A stretch of 24,126 nt of DNA from an uncultured Actinomycetes bacterium (GCA_903921405.1 CAIXPV010000059.1:1-24126); one strand, 5' to 3'; positions 6,778 through 14,825 are shown, numbered from the stretch's first letter. Translations and numbers: made by a program. The notes: a model not told the origin generated them from the sequence alone.

Positions 6778-7851
6778 ATGTTTCTACTGATATTTATTCC
6801 GGTATTACTAATAACGCTCATCTCAATTATCAATTTTCTAACAATTATTGAGCCTAAAACCAGCGCAACAATTCAGGAGTTCATAAGCGTCATAATCCCA
6901 GTTCGAAATGAAGCAGCAAATATTCATGACTTAGTAGCCTGCCTGAAGGCACAGAGTCATTTGCAAAGAGCTGAGTTCATTTTCTTAGATGATAACTCTG
7001 ACGACGAAACCTTGTCGCTGCTTGAAAGCGAGCTAGTAGGGCTAACCGGCTTTAGCGTTATCAAGGGCGCACCACTGCCCAGCGGATGGATAGGCAAGAC
7101 ATGGGCATTACATCAACTTCTTGAGGCATCCAATGGTGAATTCATTGTCTCTATCGATGCCGATGTCCGCATAACGCCAGATGCAATCAGCCGTTCAGTA
7201 ATCTCCTTGAAGAGTTTAGGGCTAGATTTTGTCTCCCCTTACCCACGCCAGTTGACTCAATCTCTTGCCGAACGTTTGATTCAGCCGCTCTTGCAGTGGT
7301 CATGGATGTCGACACTTGTACTCTCTATCGCCAAGAACTCTTCACATCCATCGATGGCCGTTGCAAATGGACAGTTTTTTATTGTTCGCAAAAGCGCACT
7401 CTTAGTTGCAGGCGGATACGAATCGGTACGAGCCGATGTCTTAGATGATGTGTTTTTAGCACGAAATCTCATTAGATCTAAAGCCCACGGCATCGTTCTT
7501 AATGGATCCTCTGTTGCTACCTGTCGCATGTACTCGTCATGGAGTCAAATAGAGAGCGGCTATGGAAAATCTCTCAACCGTGCCTTTGGCTCAATCGTTG
7601 GCTCGATCGTTGCAATTGCATTTCTCTTTCTTACTGGAATCGCCCCCATTGTTGTGGCGATAACTGGTACATCGTGGGGATGGATTGCTTACTTCTTAGT
7701 CGTTCTAACGCGCATGTTGAGTGCACTTCGCAGTAAGGGGCGAATCATTGATTCGCTCTTACATCCAATTTCATCTATCGTGCTGATTTATCTCATTGTG
7801 TATTCATGGTTAATGCGCGGAACTATTCAGTGGAAGGGTCGCACGGTATGA
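6778..7851 (+). CDS. Family 2 glycosyltransferase, CruG/CrtQ-like, probable carotenoid glycosyltransferase
   Basis: A 357-residue membrane-anchored GT-A enzyme. There is one N-terminal helix (1-23), then the catalytic domain: SVIIPVRNEAANI (37-49), DDNSDD (71-76), the PSGWIGKTWAL loop (101-111, characteristic of CrtQ/CruG-type enzymes), the SIDADV DxD motif (125-130), VLDDVFLAR further on, and a C-terminal QWKGR. Two or three C-terminal membrane helices follow. CruG adds a sugar to the 2'-hydroxyl in myxoxanthophyll synthesis and CrtQ acts on diapocarotenoids; the neighbouring hydratase supports a hydroxylated carotenoid as acceptor. It overlaps the next gene by 4 nt (ATGA). Confidence 0.85.
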   Translation: MFLLIFIPVLLITLISIINFLTIIEPKTSATIQEFISVIIPVRNEAANIHDLVACLKAQSHLQRAEFIFLDDNSDDETLSLLESELVGLTGFSVIKGAPLPSGWIGKTWALHQLLEASNGEFIVSIDADVRITPDAISRSVISLKSLGLDFVSPYPRQLTQSLAERLIQPLLQWSWMSTLVLSIAKNSSHPSMAVANGQFFIVRKSALLVAGGYESVRADVLDDVFLARNLIRSKAHGIVLNGSSVATCRMYSSWSQIESGYGKSLNRAFGSIVGSIVAIAFLFLTGIAPIVVAITGTSWGWIAYFLVVLTRMLSALRSKGRIIDSLLHPISSIVLIYLIVYSWLMRGTIQWKGRTV

Positions 7852-9359
7852 AAATCATCGTAATCGGTGCGGGAATGGGTGGAATGACCGCTGCCGGTCG
7901 ACTTGCGCGCACAGGCCATGATGTAACTCTTTACGAAGCCAGCGATACATATGGCGGCAAACTACGTACCGAATGGATCGGTAAGTCAGCCTTTGATACT
8001 GGTCCCTCGCTTCTGACATTGCCAGCCGTATACAAAGATTTCTTCATTCGAACTGGAAAACCTTTAGGACTTCTGTGCGAAATTACCCCTGTTGATCCAT
8101 CCTTTGACTATCGATTCAGTGATGGGACCAACGTAAAGTTTGCTAACTTGTCACGTTTTCATACGTTAAATGCGATAAGAAGTTCTTATGGCGATGATGT
8201 AGCTAGCCAATGGGATGCACTGATGCGCAGGGCTGAGAAAATGTGGGATGTTTCGCGCGAACCATTTGTTGAGTCAGAGCTGCGTTCACCACTCTCACTA
8301 CTAAAACGCGCTAGTTTTCTCAAGGACATACTTACGATCGCCCCCTGGAAGAGTTTGAGAAAACTTGCCGATGAGTTTTTACCTGACCAACATCTGCGTT
8401 TTATTCTTGATCGTTATGCAACATATAGCGGCTCAGATCCCCGTAAGGCCCCCGCAGTATTAGCAACCATCGCCTTTGTTGAAGAGAGTTTTGGGGCCTG
8501 GCACATTAAAGGCGGCCTTGGAACTCTTGCAACATTAGTTCATCAGCGCTGCGTTGATGTCGGAGTTGATTTTCACTTTAACTCACGCGTGGTTGAAATA
8601 ACTACCGAAAAAGGGCGTGCTACCGGTATCCAACTTGCTGATGGCAGTTTTATTGCTGCCGATGCCGTTGTCACTAATGCCGATGCATCGATTACTTATA
8701 ACGCCTTAATCAAAGGCAACACAACAAAACTACGCAAAGTTCGAGGAAACTTGAGTAAAGCAGATCCATCTATTGCCGGCTTCTCTGTGTTGCTCGGAGT
8801 TCGCAAAGATGAATCTGAACCACTTTCTCATCACACTGTGCTTTTTCCAGATGATTACGATGCTGAATTTAACTCAATCTTTTCTAGCAAAACCCCCGTT
8901 GAAAAACCGACGATCTATATCTGTGCCCCTAAAGATGATGCCATGACTAAAGATATGACTCTTGAAAGTTGGTCTATTTTAGTCAATGCGCCGCACCATG
9001 GCGTGAATGGCTTTGATTGGAGTAATCAAGAGTTCAACCGCACCTACGCTAATTCGATTATCGATCAGATTGAGGAACACGGCATTCCAATTCGCACACG
9101 CCTGGAATCTTTCTCTTTTAGAACGCCAGCTGATTTAGAGTCTGCAGTGAACGCACCTGGGGGCTCGATTTATGGAACTTCTAGTAATGGTGCACGGGCA
9201 GCCTTCATGCGCGCTAAAAATCGATCACCGATTAAGAATCTTTACTGTGTTGGTGGTTCTGCCCATCCTGGAGGTGGATTGCCATTAGTTGGAATGAGTG
9301 GAGAAATCGTTGCTAACGCAGTTGGAAGCGCGCGTACCGAACAACCATTAAGAAACTAA
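7848..9359 (+). CDS. crtD: CrtI/CrtD-family carotenoid desaturase, probably for the acyclic end
   Basis: A 503-residue FAD-dependent amine-oxidase-fold enzyme. The start is taken at ATG 7848, which overlaps the GT2 stop as ATGA and places the Rossmann motif at the very N-terminus (VIGAGMGGMTAAGRL, residues 5-19, and GGKLRTE, 36-42); an earlier in-frame start at 7806 would only add an unrelated 14-residue extension. FDTGPSLLTLP (49-59) and the C-terminal CVGGSAHPGGGLPLVGMSGEIVA are family features. It is clearly different from the true phytoene desaturase at 11877 and sits with the hydratase and glycosyltransferase, so a C-3',4' desaturase (CrtD-type) acting on the 1'-hydroxylated end is most likely. 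Its last 47 nt overlap the convergent CDP-alcohol phosphatidyltransferase. Confidence 0.82.
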   Translation: MKIIVIGAGMGGMTAAGRLARTGHDVTLYEASDTYGGKLRTEWIGKSAFDTGPSLLTLPAVYKDFFIRTGKPLGLLCEITPVDPSFDYRFSDGTNVKFANLSRFHTLNAIRSSYGDDVASQWDALMRRAEKMWDVSREPFVESELRSPLSLLKRASFLKDILTIAPWKSLRKLADEFLPDQHLRFILDRYATYSGSDPRKAPAVLATIAFVEESFGAWHIKGGLGTLATLVHQRCVDVGVDFHFNSRVVEITTEKGRATGIQLADGSFIAADAVVTNADASITYNALIKGNTTKLRKVRGNLSKADPSIAGFSVLLGVRKDESEPLSHHTVLFPDDYDAEFNSIFSSKTPVEKPTIYICAPKDDAMTKDMTLESWSILVNAPHHGVNGFDWSNQEFNRTYANSIIDQIEEHGIPIRTRLESFSFRTPADLESAVNAPGGSIYGTSSNGARAAFMRAKNRSPIKNLYCVGGSAHPGGGLPLVGMSGEIVANAVGSARTEQPLRN

Positions 9360-9948
9360 CGATCTGAACGATCAAGTAAATAACCGATACTGCAAGTACA
9401 CCTGGAAAATTAAGTAGAGCCAAAATTAAAATGGCGAAGATAAAGCTAGCTCGCATGGGACGCTCTGCTGGAGTCACTATTCCTATATCTGAAACACCCA
9501 GTGAAACTAACTTTGCGCGTGCGTACTCTTGAAAAGCTGAGATGCTCCATAGCGATATCGAGAGCCATGCAGGTACGCCAACTGCATACAGCGCATATAG
9601 CCAGAACGCCTCGCTGATGCGATCAACGACTGAATCAAGTGTTGCACCCCAAGCGCTGTCACGCTTTTGAAAAATTGCAACACTGCCATCGATACCATCG
9701 CAGAAGAGTGAAAAGACTAGAAATATAACTGCCCACCACGTGGTGGCAGTCAGTGCAGTCATTGCTGCACTTAGCAGTCCAAGAAGGGTCAATACATTTG
9801 GAGAGATTCTTAGCAGAGTTGCGACTAGGCCAAAGCGATAAGAAATCTTTAACCAACCCGCGACAACGCCAGAGACTGCGGCATCGCCATGTAGCGAGCT
9901 CCACTTTGCATAAAACTCTTCTTTAGTCAGCACTGTTGAGGTTTCCAT
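9313..9948 (-). CDS. CDP-alcohol phosphatidyltransferase family protein
   Basis: A 211-residue membrane protein with about five helices. The catalytic motif DxxDGxxAR(x)8GxxxDxxxD is present as D84, D87, G88, A91, G101, D105 and D109, with Ile92 where the motif usually has Arg. Such enzymes transfer a phosphatidyl group from CDP-diacylglycerol to an alcohol (glycerol phosphate, inositol phosphate or another), and the acceptor cannot be told here. The start lies inside the end of metF (26-nt overlap), so the two form one minus-strand operon. The 3' end overlaps the convergent CrtD-like gene by 47 nt. Confidence 0.85.
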   Translation of the reverse strand: METSTVLTKEEFYAKWSSLHGDAAVSGVVAGWLKISYRFGLVATLLRISPNVLTLLGLLSAAMTALTATTWWAVIFLVFSLFCDGIDGSVAIFQKRDSAWGATLDSVVDRISEAFWLYALYAVGVPAWLSISLWSISAFQEYARAKLVSLGVSDIGIVTPAERPMRASFIFAILILALLNFPGVLAVSVIYLIVQIVSFLMVVRYARFQLR

Positions 9949-10777
9949 AAATCTCTAGGGTGGCCGTTGGACTATTCATAGTATAGAAGTGCAGGCTTGG
10001 TGCGCCAGCGCTCAATAAATCCTCGCACAATTGGCTAGCGAGTTCGATCCCTAACTGGTGGACCGCACGTGGATCGTGTTCAACTGCCCCAAAACTCTTT
10101 GCTACCTGTGGTGGAATTGGAGTTCCTCCCAGTTCTGCCATTCGCTGCAGCTGCTTAACATTTGTAATCGGAAGAATTCCAGGGATTATCGGCATTGTTG
10201 ATCCCCGGGCAGCCAGGGCATCGACAAGTTTTACGTACTGTGAAACTTCAAAGAAAAACTGAGTTGTGGCAAATTGAGCGCCAAGAAACTCTTTTCGAAG
10301 CAGCACATCGATATCTTTTTTCGAATCTCCATCAGAACCTGGGTGCCCATCAGGAAATGCAGCGACGCCAATATCAAAGCCACCAAATTCGTGAATAAGC
10401 TGAACAAGTTCATCGGCATGTGTGAATCCATCTGATGTGGGCGTCCACGGTGCACGGGGTCCACCAACTGGATCTCCCCGAAGCGCCAAAATTCCCTTGA
10501 TACCAGCGGCCTTGTACATGTGCAGAATTGAGATGAGCTCCTGGCGACTCGAACCTACGCAGGTTAAGTGTGCAACCGTCGGGATTTTTGTTCTGTGCGT
10601 CACCTCTTCAGTGACACCAATTGTTCTGTTTCGAGTCGACCCACCTGCTCCGTAAGTCACCGAAACAAAGGTTGGATTGATGCTCTGAAGGTTTTCGAGG
10701 GCATCCCATAAGCGAGCTTCTCCCTCGCCATCTTTTGGCGGAAAAAACTCTAACGAATACGAAGTGCGGACTACCAC
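9923..10777 (-). CDS. metF: Methylenetetrahydrofolate reductase
   Basis: A 284-residue single-domain MetF, a FAD-dependent TIM barrel that reduces 5,10-methylene-THF to 5-methyl-THF for methionine synthesis. Family marks are SLEFFPPKD near the N-terminus, VTYGAGGSTR, VAHLTCVG, GILALRGDP, and HFYTMN near the end. The GTG start at 10775-10777 has no Shine-Dalgarno; a TACCCT box lies exactly 6 nt upstream on the minus strand, which supports leaderless translation from this GTG. Only 22 nt separate this start from the divergent crtE start. It is followed by the CDP-alcohol phosphatidyltransferase with a 26-nt overlap. Confidence 0.95.
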   Translation of the reverse strand: MVVRTSYSLEFFPPKDGEGEARLWDALENLQSINPTFVSVTYGAGGSTRNRTIGVTEEVTHRTKIPTVAHLTCVGSSRQELISILHMYKAAGIKGILALRGDPVGGPRAPWTPTSDGFTHADELVQLIHEFGGFDIGVAAFPDGHPGSDGDSKKDIDVLLRKEFLGAQFATTQFFFEVSQYVKLVDALAARGSTMPIIPGILPITNVKQLQRMAELGGTPIPPQVAKSFGAVEHDPRAVHQLGIELASQLCEDLLSAGAPSLHFYTMNSPTATLEIYGNLNSAD

Positions 10778-10783
10778 TGAGTG

Positions 10784-10789
10784 AGGGTA
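10784..10789 (-). promoter_or_regulatory. -10 box (TACCCT) for metF, overlapping the crtE -10 box
   Basis: Read on the minus strand, TACCCT is followed by 6 nt and then the metF GTG. The box shares its TA (10788-10789) with the plus-strand box for crtE. Confidence 0.6.
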
Positions 10790-10793
10790 CCGT
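10788..10793 (+). promoter_or_regulatory. -10 box (TACCGT) for crtE, overlapping the metF -10 box
   Basis: TACCGT is followed by 6 nt and then the crtE GTG at 10800, with no Shine-Dalgarno. The 10-bp unit 10784-10793 has the form ANNNTANNNT and works as a TANNNT box in both directions. Confidence 0.6.
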
Positions 10794-10799
10794 TAAGGC

Positions 10800-11876
10800 G
10801 TGAGTTCATTAGCCAAGAGCGAGTTGCAAGAGATTCGCGATGCCGTTGATATCGAACTTGGGAGTTTCTTAACGCAGCAGGGGCGCTATCTAGATGCGAT
10901 ATCAGGTGATTTGAAGCCAGTATCGCAAGCCCTGACATCATTTGTCCTAGATAGCGGTAAGCGTTTGCGCCCTTTGTTTGCATATAGCGGTTTCGTTAGC
11001 GCCGGTGAAGAATTATCTGCACCAGATATCAAAGCAATAGCTAGCTTGGAACTACTCCAGGCATGTGCATTAATTCATGACGATCTCATGGATGGATCTG
11101 ACACCCGCCGTGGCAAACCATCGATTCACCGCCACTTTGAATCAATGCATGTACAAGATGAACTTGAAGGTTTTGCCCCAGCTTATGGTCTAGCTGCAGC
11201 AGTCCTATTGGGAGACCTTGCTCTTGTCTGGTCAAATCAAATGTTAAGTGAGTCCGGTATTTCCCAACAACAGTTGCGCGATGTACAGCCATTCAATGAT
11301 GAAATGCGCGTTGAGTTAATGGCTGGTCAGTTTCTAGATATTCATGAACAGACTCAGAAGAACACAGATTTAGAACGCTCGATGAAGATTGCGCGCTATA
11401 AATCTGGCAAGTACACAATTGAGCGCCCATTACATATTGGTGCGGCACTGTCACAAAAACATTCACCTGCGCTGATGTCGGCTTTATCTGCATACGGACT
11501 ACCGCTTGGCGAAGCTTTTCAATATCGTGATGACTTGCTGGGGGTTTTCGGAGATCCAAGTTTGACTGGAAAGCCTGCAGGAGATGACTTGCGTGAAGGT
11601 AAGCGCACAGTCCTTATTGCACTTACCGATGCACGTTCAACTGAGGCCATGCGACAGATAAGTCGCACATACTTTGGTGCTCAAGATTTAGATGAAACCG
11701 GTGTGAGCATTTTGCAGGAGATGATCGTTTCTTCCGGGGCCAAGGACGCCCTTGAAGCAATGATTGATACGTTAACCGATGAGTCGTTAAGCAATATTGA
11801 ACGTCCAGAGATCAGCGAACAGGGCAGAGACGTGCTTGCAGAGTTAGCTAATATTGCAACTAAACGGAATGCATAA
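10800..11876 (+). CDS. crtE: Geranylgeranyl diphosphate synthase
   Basis: A 358-residue trans-prenyltransferase making the C20 precursor of carotenoids. It shows GKRLRP (53-58), the first Asp-rich motif DDLMD at 94-98 followed by RRGKPSIH, the second motif DDLLGVFGD at 244-252, and GKPAGDDLREGKRT (258-271). Residues 89-90, just before the first Asp motif, are Cys and Ala, that is small side chains, consistent with a product longer than C15. The GTG start is supported by the TACCGT box 6 nt upstream. crtI follows with no spacer (the stop ends at 11876, ATG at 11877), and the crtE-crtI-crtB order is that of a carotenoid operon. Confidence 0.93.
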   Translation: MSSLAKSELQEIRDAVDIELGSFLTQQGRYLDAISGDLKPVSQALTSFVLDSGKRLRPLFAYSGFVSAGEELSAPDIKAIASLELLQACALIHDDLMDGSDTRRGKPSIHRHFESMHVQDELEGFAPAYGLAAAVLLGDLALVWSNQMLSESGISQQQLRDVQPFNDEMRVELMAGQFLDIHEQTQKNTDLERSMKIARYKSGKYTIERPLHIGAALSQKHSPALMSALSAYGLPLGEAFQYRDDLLGVFGDPSLTGKPAGDDLREGKRTVLIALTDARSTEAMRQISRTYFGAQDLDETGVSILQEMIVSSGAKDALEAMIDTLTDESLSNIERPEISEQGRDVLAELANIATKRNA

Positions 11877-13361
11877 ATGGTTGCACGCGTAAAGGGTCCT
11901 ACTGACCATGTTGTCATTGTCGGTGCCGGCCTTGGTGGTCTCAGCGCTGCACTTAGATTGGCTGGTGCAGGACGAAAAGTCACTGTCATTGAACGTGAAC
12001 CAGTTCCAGGTGGACGTAATGGATTACTCAATCACCAGGGTTACTCATTTGATACCGGACCAACAGTCTTAACAATGCCATCACTTATTCAAGATGCATT
12101 TAGCTGCGTAGGTGAAGATATGAATGACTGGCTAGAACTTATGCCGGTATCCCCTTTGTACCGCGCTTACTATGACGATGGTTCACAGATTGATGTACAC
12201 GCAGATACTCATCAGATGGAGGCTGAAATCGCGGCTAAGGTGAGTTCTGCTGAGGCCGCCGGCTATCGCAAATACGTGGATTTCGTTACCAAGCTTTACA
12301 AATATGAAATGAATGATTTTATCGATAGAAATATTGATAGCCCATTCAATCTATTAACGCCTAACCTTGCGCGCTTGATAGCAATAGGTGGATTCCGTCG
12401 CTTATCGCCAAAAGTAAATCAATTTATGAAGGACCCTCGACTGCAGAAGGTCTATTCATTCCAAGCGATGTATGCAGGTGTTAGCCCACAGCAAGCTTTA
12501 GCAATATATGCCGTCATCGCATATATGGATTCAGTTAATGGCGTTTTCTTTCCTAAGGGTGGCATGCATGCGGTGCCTCGTGCCCTAGCCGCTGCAGCAC
12601 AAAAACACGGCGTTGAGTTTAAGTACAACACCACAGTTTCCAAGATTGAAATAAGCAACGGTCGCGCTAAAGCCGTTCTTACCGAAGATGGTCAGCGAGT
12701 TGAATGCGATGCGGTAATTCTTAATCCCGATTTGCCGGTGGCTTGGCGTGATTTGCTGGGTAAAACACCACTGTCTGTGAAGCGATTAAATTACTCACCA
12801 TCGTGCGTAACGCTGCTAGTTGGTTCATCTAAGAAGTTTGACTTTGCCGCACACCACAATATTCACTTTGGAAAGTCGTGGGATGGTGTCTTTGACGAGC
12901 TGATTACTCAGAAGAAACTAATGAGTGATCCCAGCGTCCTAGTGACTATTCCAACTCTCGATGATCCAACGCTGGCTCCTGCCGGAAAGCAGTCCTATTA
13001 CATACTCTTTCCAACACCTAACTTGGATGCAGATATTGATTGGACCAAGCAGGCGCAGCCATACCGTGATCACATGATTGAAACTTTAGAAAAGCGTGGC
13101 TACACCGGCTTTGGTGATGCAATTGAAACGGAAGTTCTTACTACTCCCCTAGATTGGCAAGCACAGGGAATGGAGCGCGGCGCACCCTTTGCTAGTGCGC
13201 ATACTTTTTTCCAGACTGGTCCATTTAGACCACGTAATATGGCAGCAGGAATTGAAAACGTTGTCTTTACCGGATCTGGAACCCAACCTGGAGTTGGAGT
13301 TCCAATGGTTTTAATCTCTGGTCGATTAGCTGCAGAACGCATTGTTGGTCCGGTCAAGTAG
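11877..13361 (+). CDS. crtI: Phytoene desaturase
   Basis: A 494-residue FAD-dependent desaturase converting phytoene to lycopene in several steps. Features: VIVGAGLGGLSAALRLAGAG (13-32), ERE-PVPGGR (39-47), FDTGPTVLTMPSL (58-70), and the C-terminal CrtI signature TGSGTQPGVGVPMVLISGR. It is squeezed between crtE and crtB without any spacer on either side, so it is certainly co-transcribed with them. The number of desaturation steps, and so whether the product is lycopene or a less desaturated form, cannot be read from sequence; the presence of a lycopene cyclase pair next door favours lycopene. Confidence 0.95.
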   Translation: MVARVKGPTDHVVIVGAGLGGLSAALRLAGAGRKVTVIEREPVPGGRNGLLNHQGYSFDTGPTVLTMPSLIQDAFSCVGEDMNDWLELMPVSPLYRAYYDDGSQIDVHADTHQMEAEIAAKVSSAEAAGYRKYVDFVTKLYKYEMNDFIDRNIDSPFNLLTPNLARLIAIGGFRRLSPKVNQFMKDPRLQKVYSFQAMYAGVSPQQALAIYAVIAYMDSVNGVFFPKGGMHAVPRALAAAAQKHGVEFKYNTTVSKIEISNGRAKAVLTEDGQRVECDAVILNPDLPVAWRDLLGKTPLSVKRLNYSPSCVTLLVGSSKKFDFAAHHNIHFGKSWDGVFDELITQKKLMSDPSVLVTIPTLDDPTLAPAGKQSYYILFPTPNLDADIDWTKQAQPYRDHMIETLEKRGYTGFGDAIETEVLTTPLDWQAQGMERGAPFASAHTFFQTGPFRPRNMAAGIENVVFTGSGTQPGVGVPMVLISGRLAAERIVGPVK

Positions 13362-14234
13362 ATGGATCAACTGGAAGAATCGTATGCAGAGTGCAAAAGA
13401 TTAAATTCTCTGCACGGCAAAACGTACTTCTTGGCAACATTGCTCCTACCTAAATCTAAACGTAAGTACGTGCATGCACTTTATGGTTTTGCCCGCTATG
13501 CAGATGAGATCGTTGATGATCTTGAATCAACGTTGACTATTGCAGAAAAAGAAATCGCATTAGCTACGTGGGGAAATAAGATTCTTGATAATCTGAAAAC
13601 GGGTTCAAGTGATGATGCCGTCGGTCGGGCTTTGATTGACACAGTCAGCCATTTTAATATTCCCTACGAGCACTTTGAAGCATTTTTGCACTCAATGACT
13701 ATGGACCTAACGGTTCAGGAGTACCAAACATATGAAGACTTACTTGAATATGTCTATGGATCTGCAGCAGTAATCGGTCTTGAAATGGTCCCCGTATTAG
13801 GTTTTCTAGATGATGGTGCCTTTGAATGTGCAAAGAAACTGGGCATAGCATTCCAGTTAGCTAACTTTATTCGCGATGTTGGCGAAGATCTTGAGCGCGG
13901 GCGGATCTACCTGCCTATCCAAGAGCTTGCTCAATTTGGTGTTAGTCGCGACATGCTAGAGGCTCGAGTTCTAACGCCTGAAATTATCGCTGCGTTGAAG
14001 TTCCAAATCGCTCGAGTGCGTCAATTACAGCGTGAAGCAGCTCCTGGAATCTTATTACTTGAACCAAGTAGCCGACCATGTATTGAAGCAGCAAGTGAGC
14101 TGTACTGCGGGATTGTTGATGAAGTTGAAAAAATTGGTTATGACATTTTTAATGCACGTGCAAAGACCTCAACCGTTCGCAGGCTAAATGTATTTATCAC
14201 CGCTTATGTGAAGCGTCTAACCGTATCCAATTAA
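13362..14234 (+). CDS. crtB: Phytoene synthase
   Basis: A 290-residue squalene/phytoene synthase that condenses two GGPP to phytoene. The two Mg-binding Asp-rich motifs are present: YGFARYADEIVDD (41-53) and ANFIRDVGEDLERGRIYLP (167-185). The substrate-contacting EYQTYEDLLEYVYGSA region (120-135) is typical. The ATG follows the crtI stop directly. The 3' end overlaps the convergent crtYd by 38 nt, so no separate terminator exists between them. Confidence 0.95.
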   Translation: MDQLEESYAECKRLNSLHGKTYFLATLLLPKSKRKYVHALYGFARYADEIVDDLESTLTIAEKEIALATWGNKILDNLKTGSSDDAVGRALIDTVSHFNIPYEHFEAFLHSMTMDLTVQEYQTYEDLLEYVYGSAAVIGLEMVPVLGFLDDGAFECAKKLGIAFQLANFIRDVGEDLERGRIYLPIQELAQFGVSRDMLEARVLTPEIIAALKFQIARVRQLQREAAPGILLLEPSSRPCIEAASELYCGIVDEVEKIGYDIFNARAKTSTVRRLNVFITAYVKRLTVSN

Positions 14235-14496
14235 CTAAAACCCCAAGCACTAAAGCAAAACCAAAGAGCAAATCTTCGATTGGTGCAGATGCAATACGCA
14301 AGCCAATAATCGCATCTGGGCTATACATAACAATGTTTCGAGAAGTTAGCCACCAGTTAGTGACTAGTTGAAAGCCCAGAATAATCGAGTATGAAGTCCA
14401 GAATATCTTGCCTTTGAGTAGCTCAGTCTTGAAGAGATAAAGATCAAAGATGACTGCAATAGCAACAGCCACTAGAGCTAACTGTGTATAGCTCAT
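14197..14496 (-). CDS. crtYd: Lycopene cyclase subunit CrtYd-like
   Basis: A 99-residue membrane protein with three helices. The stretch TSRNIVMYSPDAIIGLRI (about 51-68) followed by APIEDLLFGFALVL is the conserved CrtYd segment. In Actinobacteria CrtYc and CrtYd form a heterodimer that cyclises lycopene ends to beta rings; some pairs cyclise only one end. The ATG overlaps the crtYc stop as ATGA (14493-14496). The stop lies within crtB. Unusually, the cyclase pair is on the opposite strand from crtE-I-B rather than at the end of that operon. Confidence 0.9.
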   Translation of the reverse strand: MSYTQLALVAVAIAVIFDLYLFKTELLKGKIFWTSYSIILGFQLVTNWWLTSRNIVMYSPDAIIGLRIASAPIEDLLFGFALVLGVLVNWIRLDASHKR

Positions 14497-14813
14497 ATAT
14501 GCCAGTGTTTCTTAGTCTTACGAACTGCTTCTATCGTCATTAGCGCTGCAATCGGAACAACGATAAAGAATAAATACTCTTCAAGTGGGACACACCAAGG
14601 GCCATAAACTCCAAGAATTTGATCTCTGTCGAAAAACCAATGGCCGTGAGCAATTGCAAATTTATCCCATGCGATAAAGAGAAAGGCTACGGGGGCAATT
14701 GATAAGGCAACACGTTTGACCTGCTTAAGAACGCCAACCTTTAAGAAAACTTCTAACCAAAAGGAGCCAACGACAGTAAAAACAATCATCGCCAGATATC
14801 CATACTTTTGCAC
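14493..14813 (-). CDS. crtYc: Lycopene cyclase subunit CrtYc-like
   Basis: A 106-residue membrane protein with three helices. The segment QILGVYGPWCVPLEEYLFFIVVP (split here for reading: GVYGPWCVPLEEY at about 69-81, then LFFIVVP) contains the PxEExxFF-type motif essential in CrtYc/CarRP cyclases. The GTG start (14811-14813) is chosen because it has a TAGCGT box exactly 6 nt upstream and the family begins just before the first helix; the next in-frame ATG is codon 9, inside that helix. Translation is coupled to crtYd by the ATGA overlap. It is divergent from the riboswitch-controlled pnuT. Confidence 0.9.
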   Translation of the reverse strand: MQKYGYLAMIVFTVVGSFWLEVFLKVGVLKQVKRVALSIAPVAFLFIAWDKFAIAHGHWFFDRDQILGVYGPWCVPLEEYLFFIVVPIAALMTIEAVRKTKKHWHI

Positions 14814-14819
14814 GAGATA

Positions 14820-14825
14820 ACGCTA
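14820..14825 (-). promoter_or_regulatory. -10 box (TAGCGT) for crtYc, overlapping the pnuT -10 box
   Basis: On the minus strand TAGCGT lies 6 nt before the crtYc GTG. Its TA (14824-14825) is shared with the plus-strand box TACTCT, giving the same ANNNTANNNT layout as at metF/crtE. Confidence 0.55.

Noticed and set aside
7806..7847. Longer N-terminus for the CrtD-like desaturase
   Set aside because: It would overlap the glycosyltransferase by 46 nt and add residues in front of a Rossmann motif that normally starts the protein; the ATGA overlap at 7848 is the usual coupling.
11681..12031. 116-codon minus-strand frame over the crtE/crtI junction
   Set aside because: It is antisense to two certain genes, is rich in Ala, Pro, Arg and Ser as expected for a shadow frame, and has no recognisable domain.
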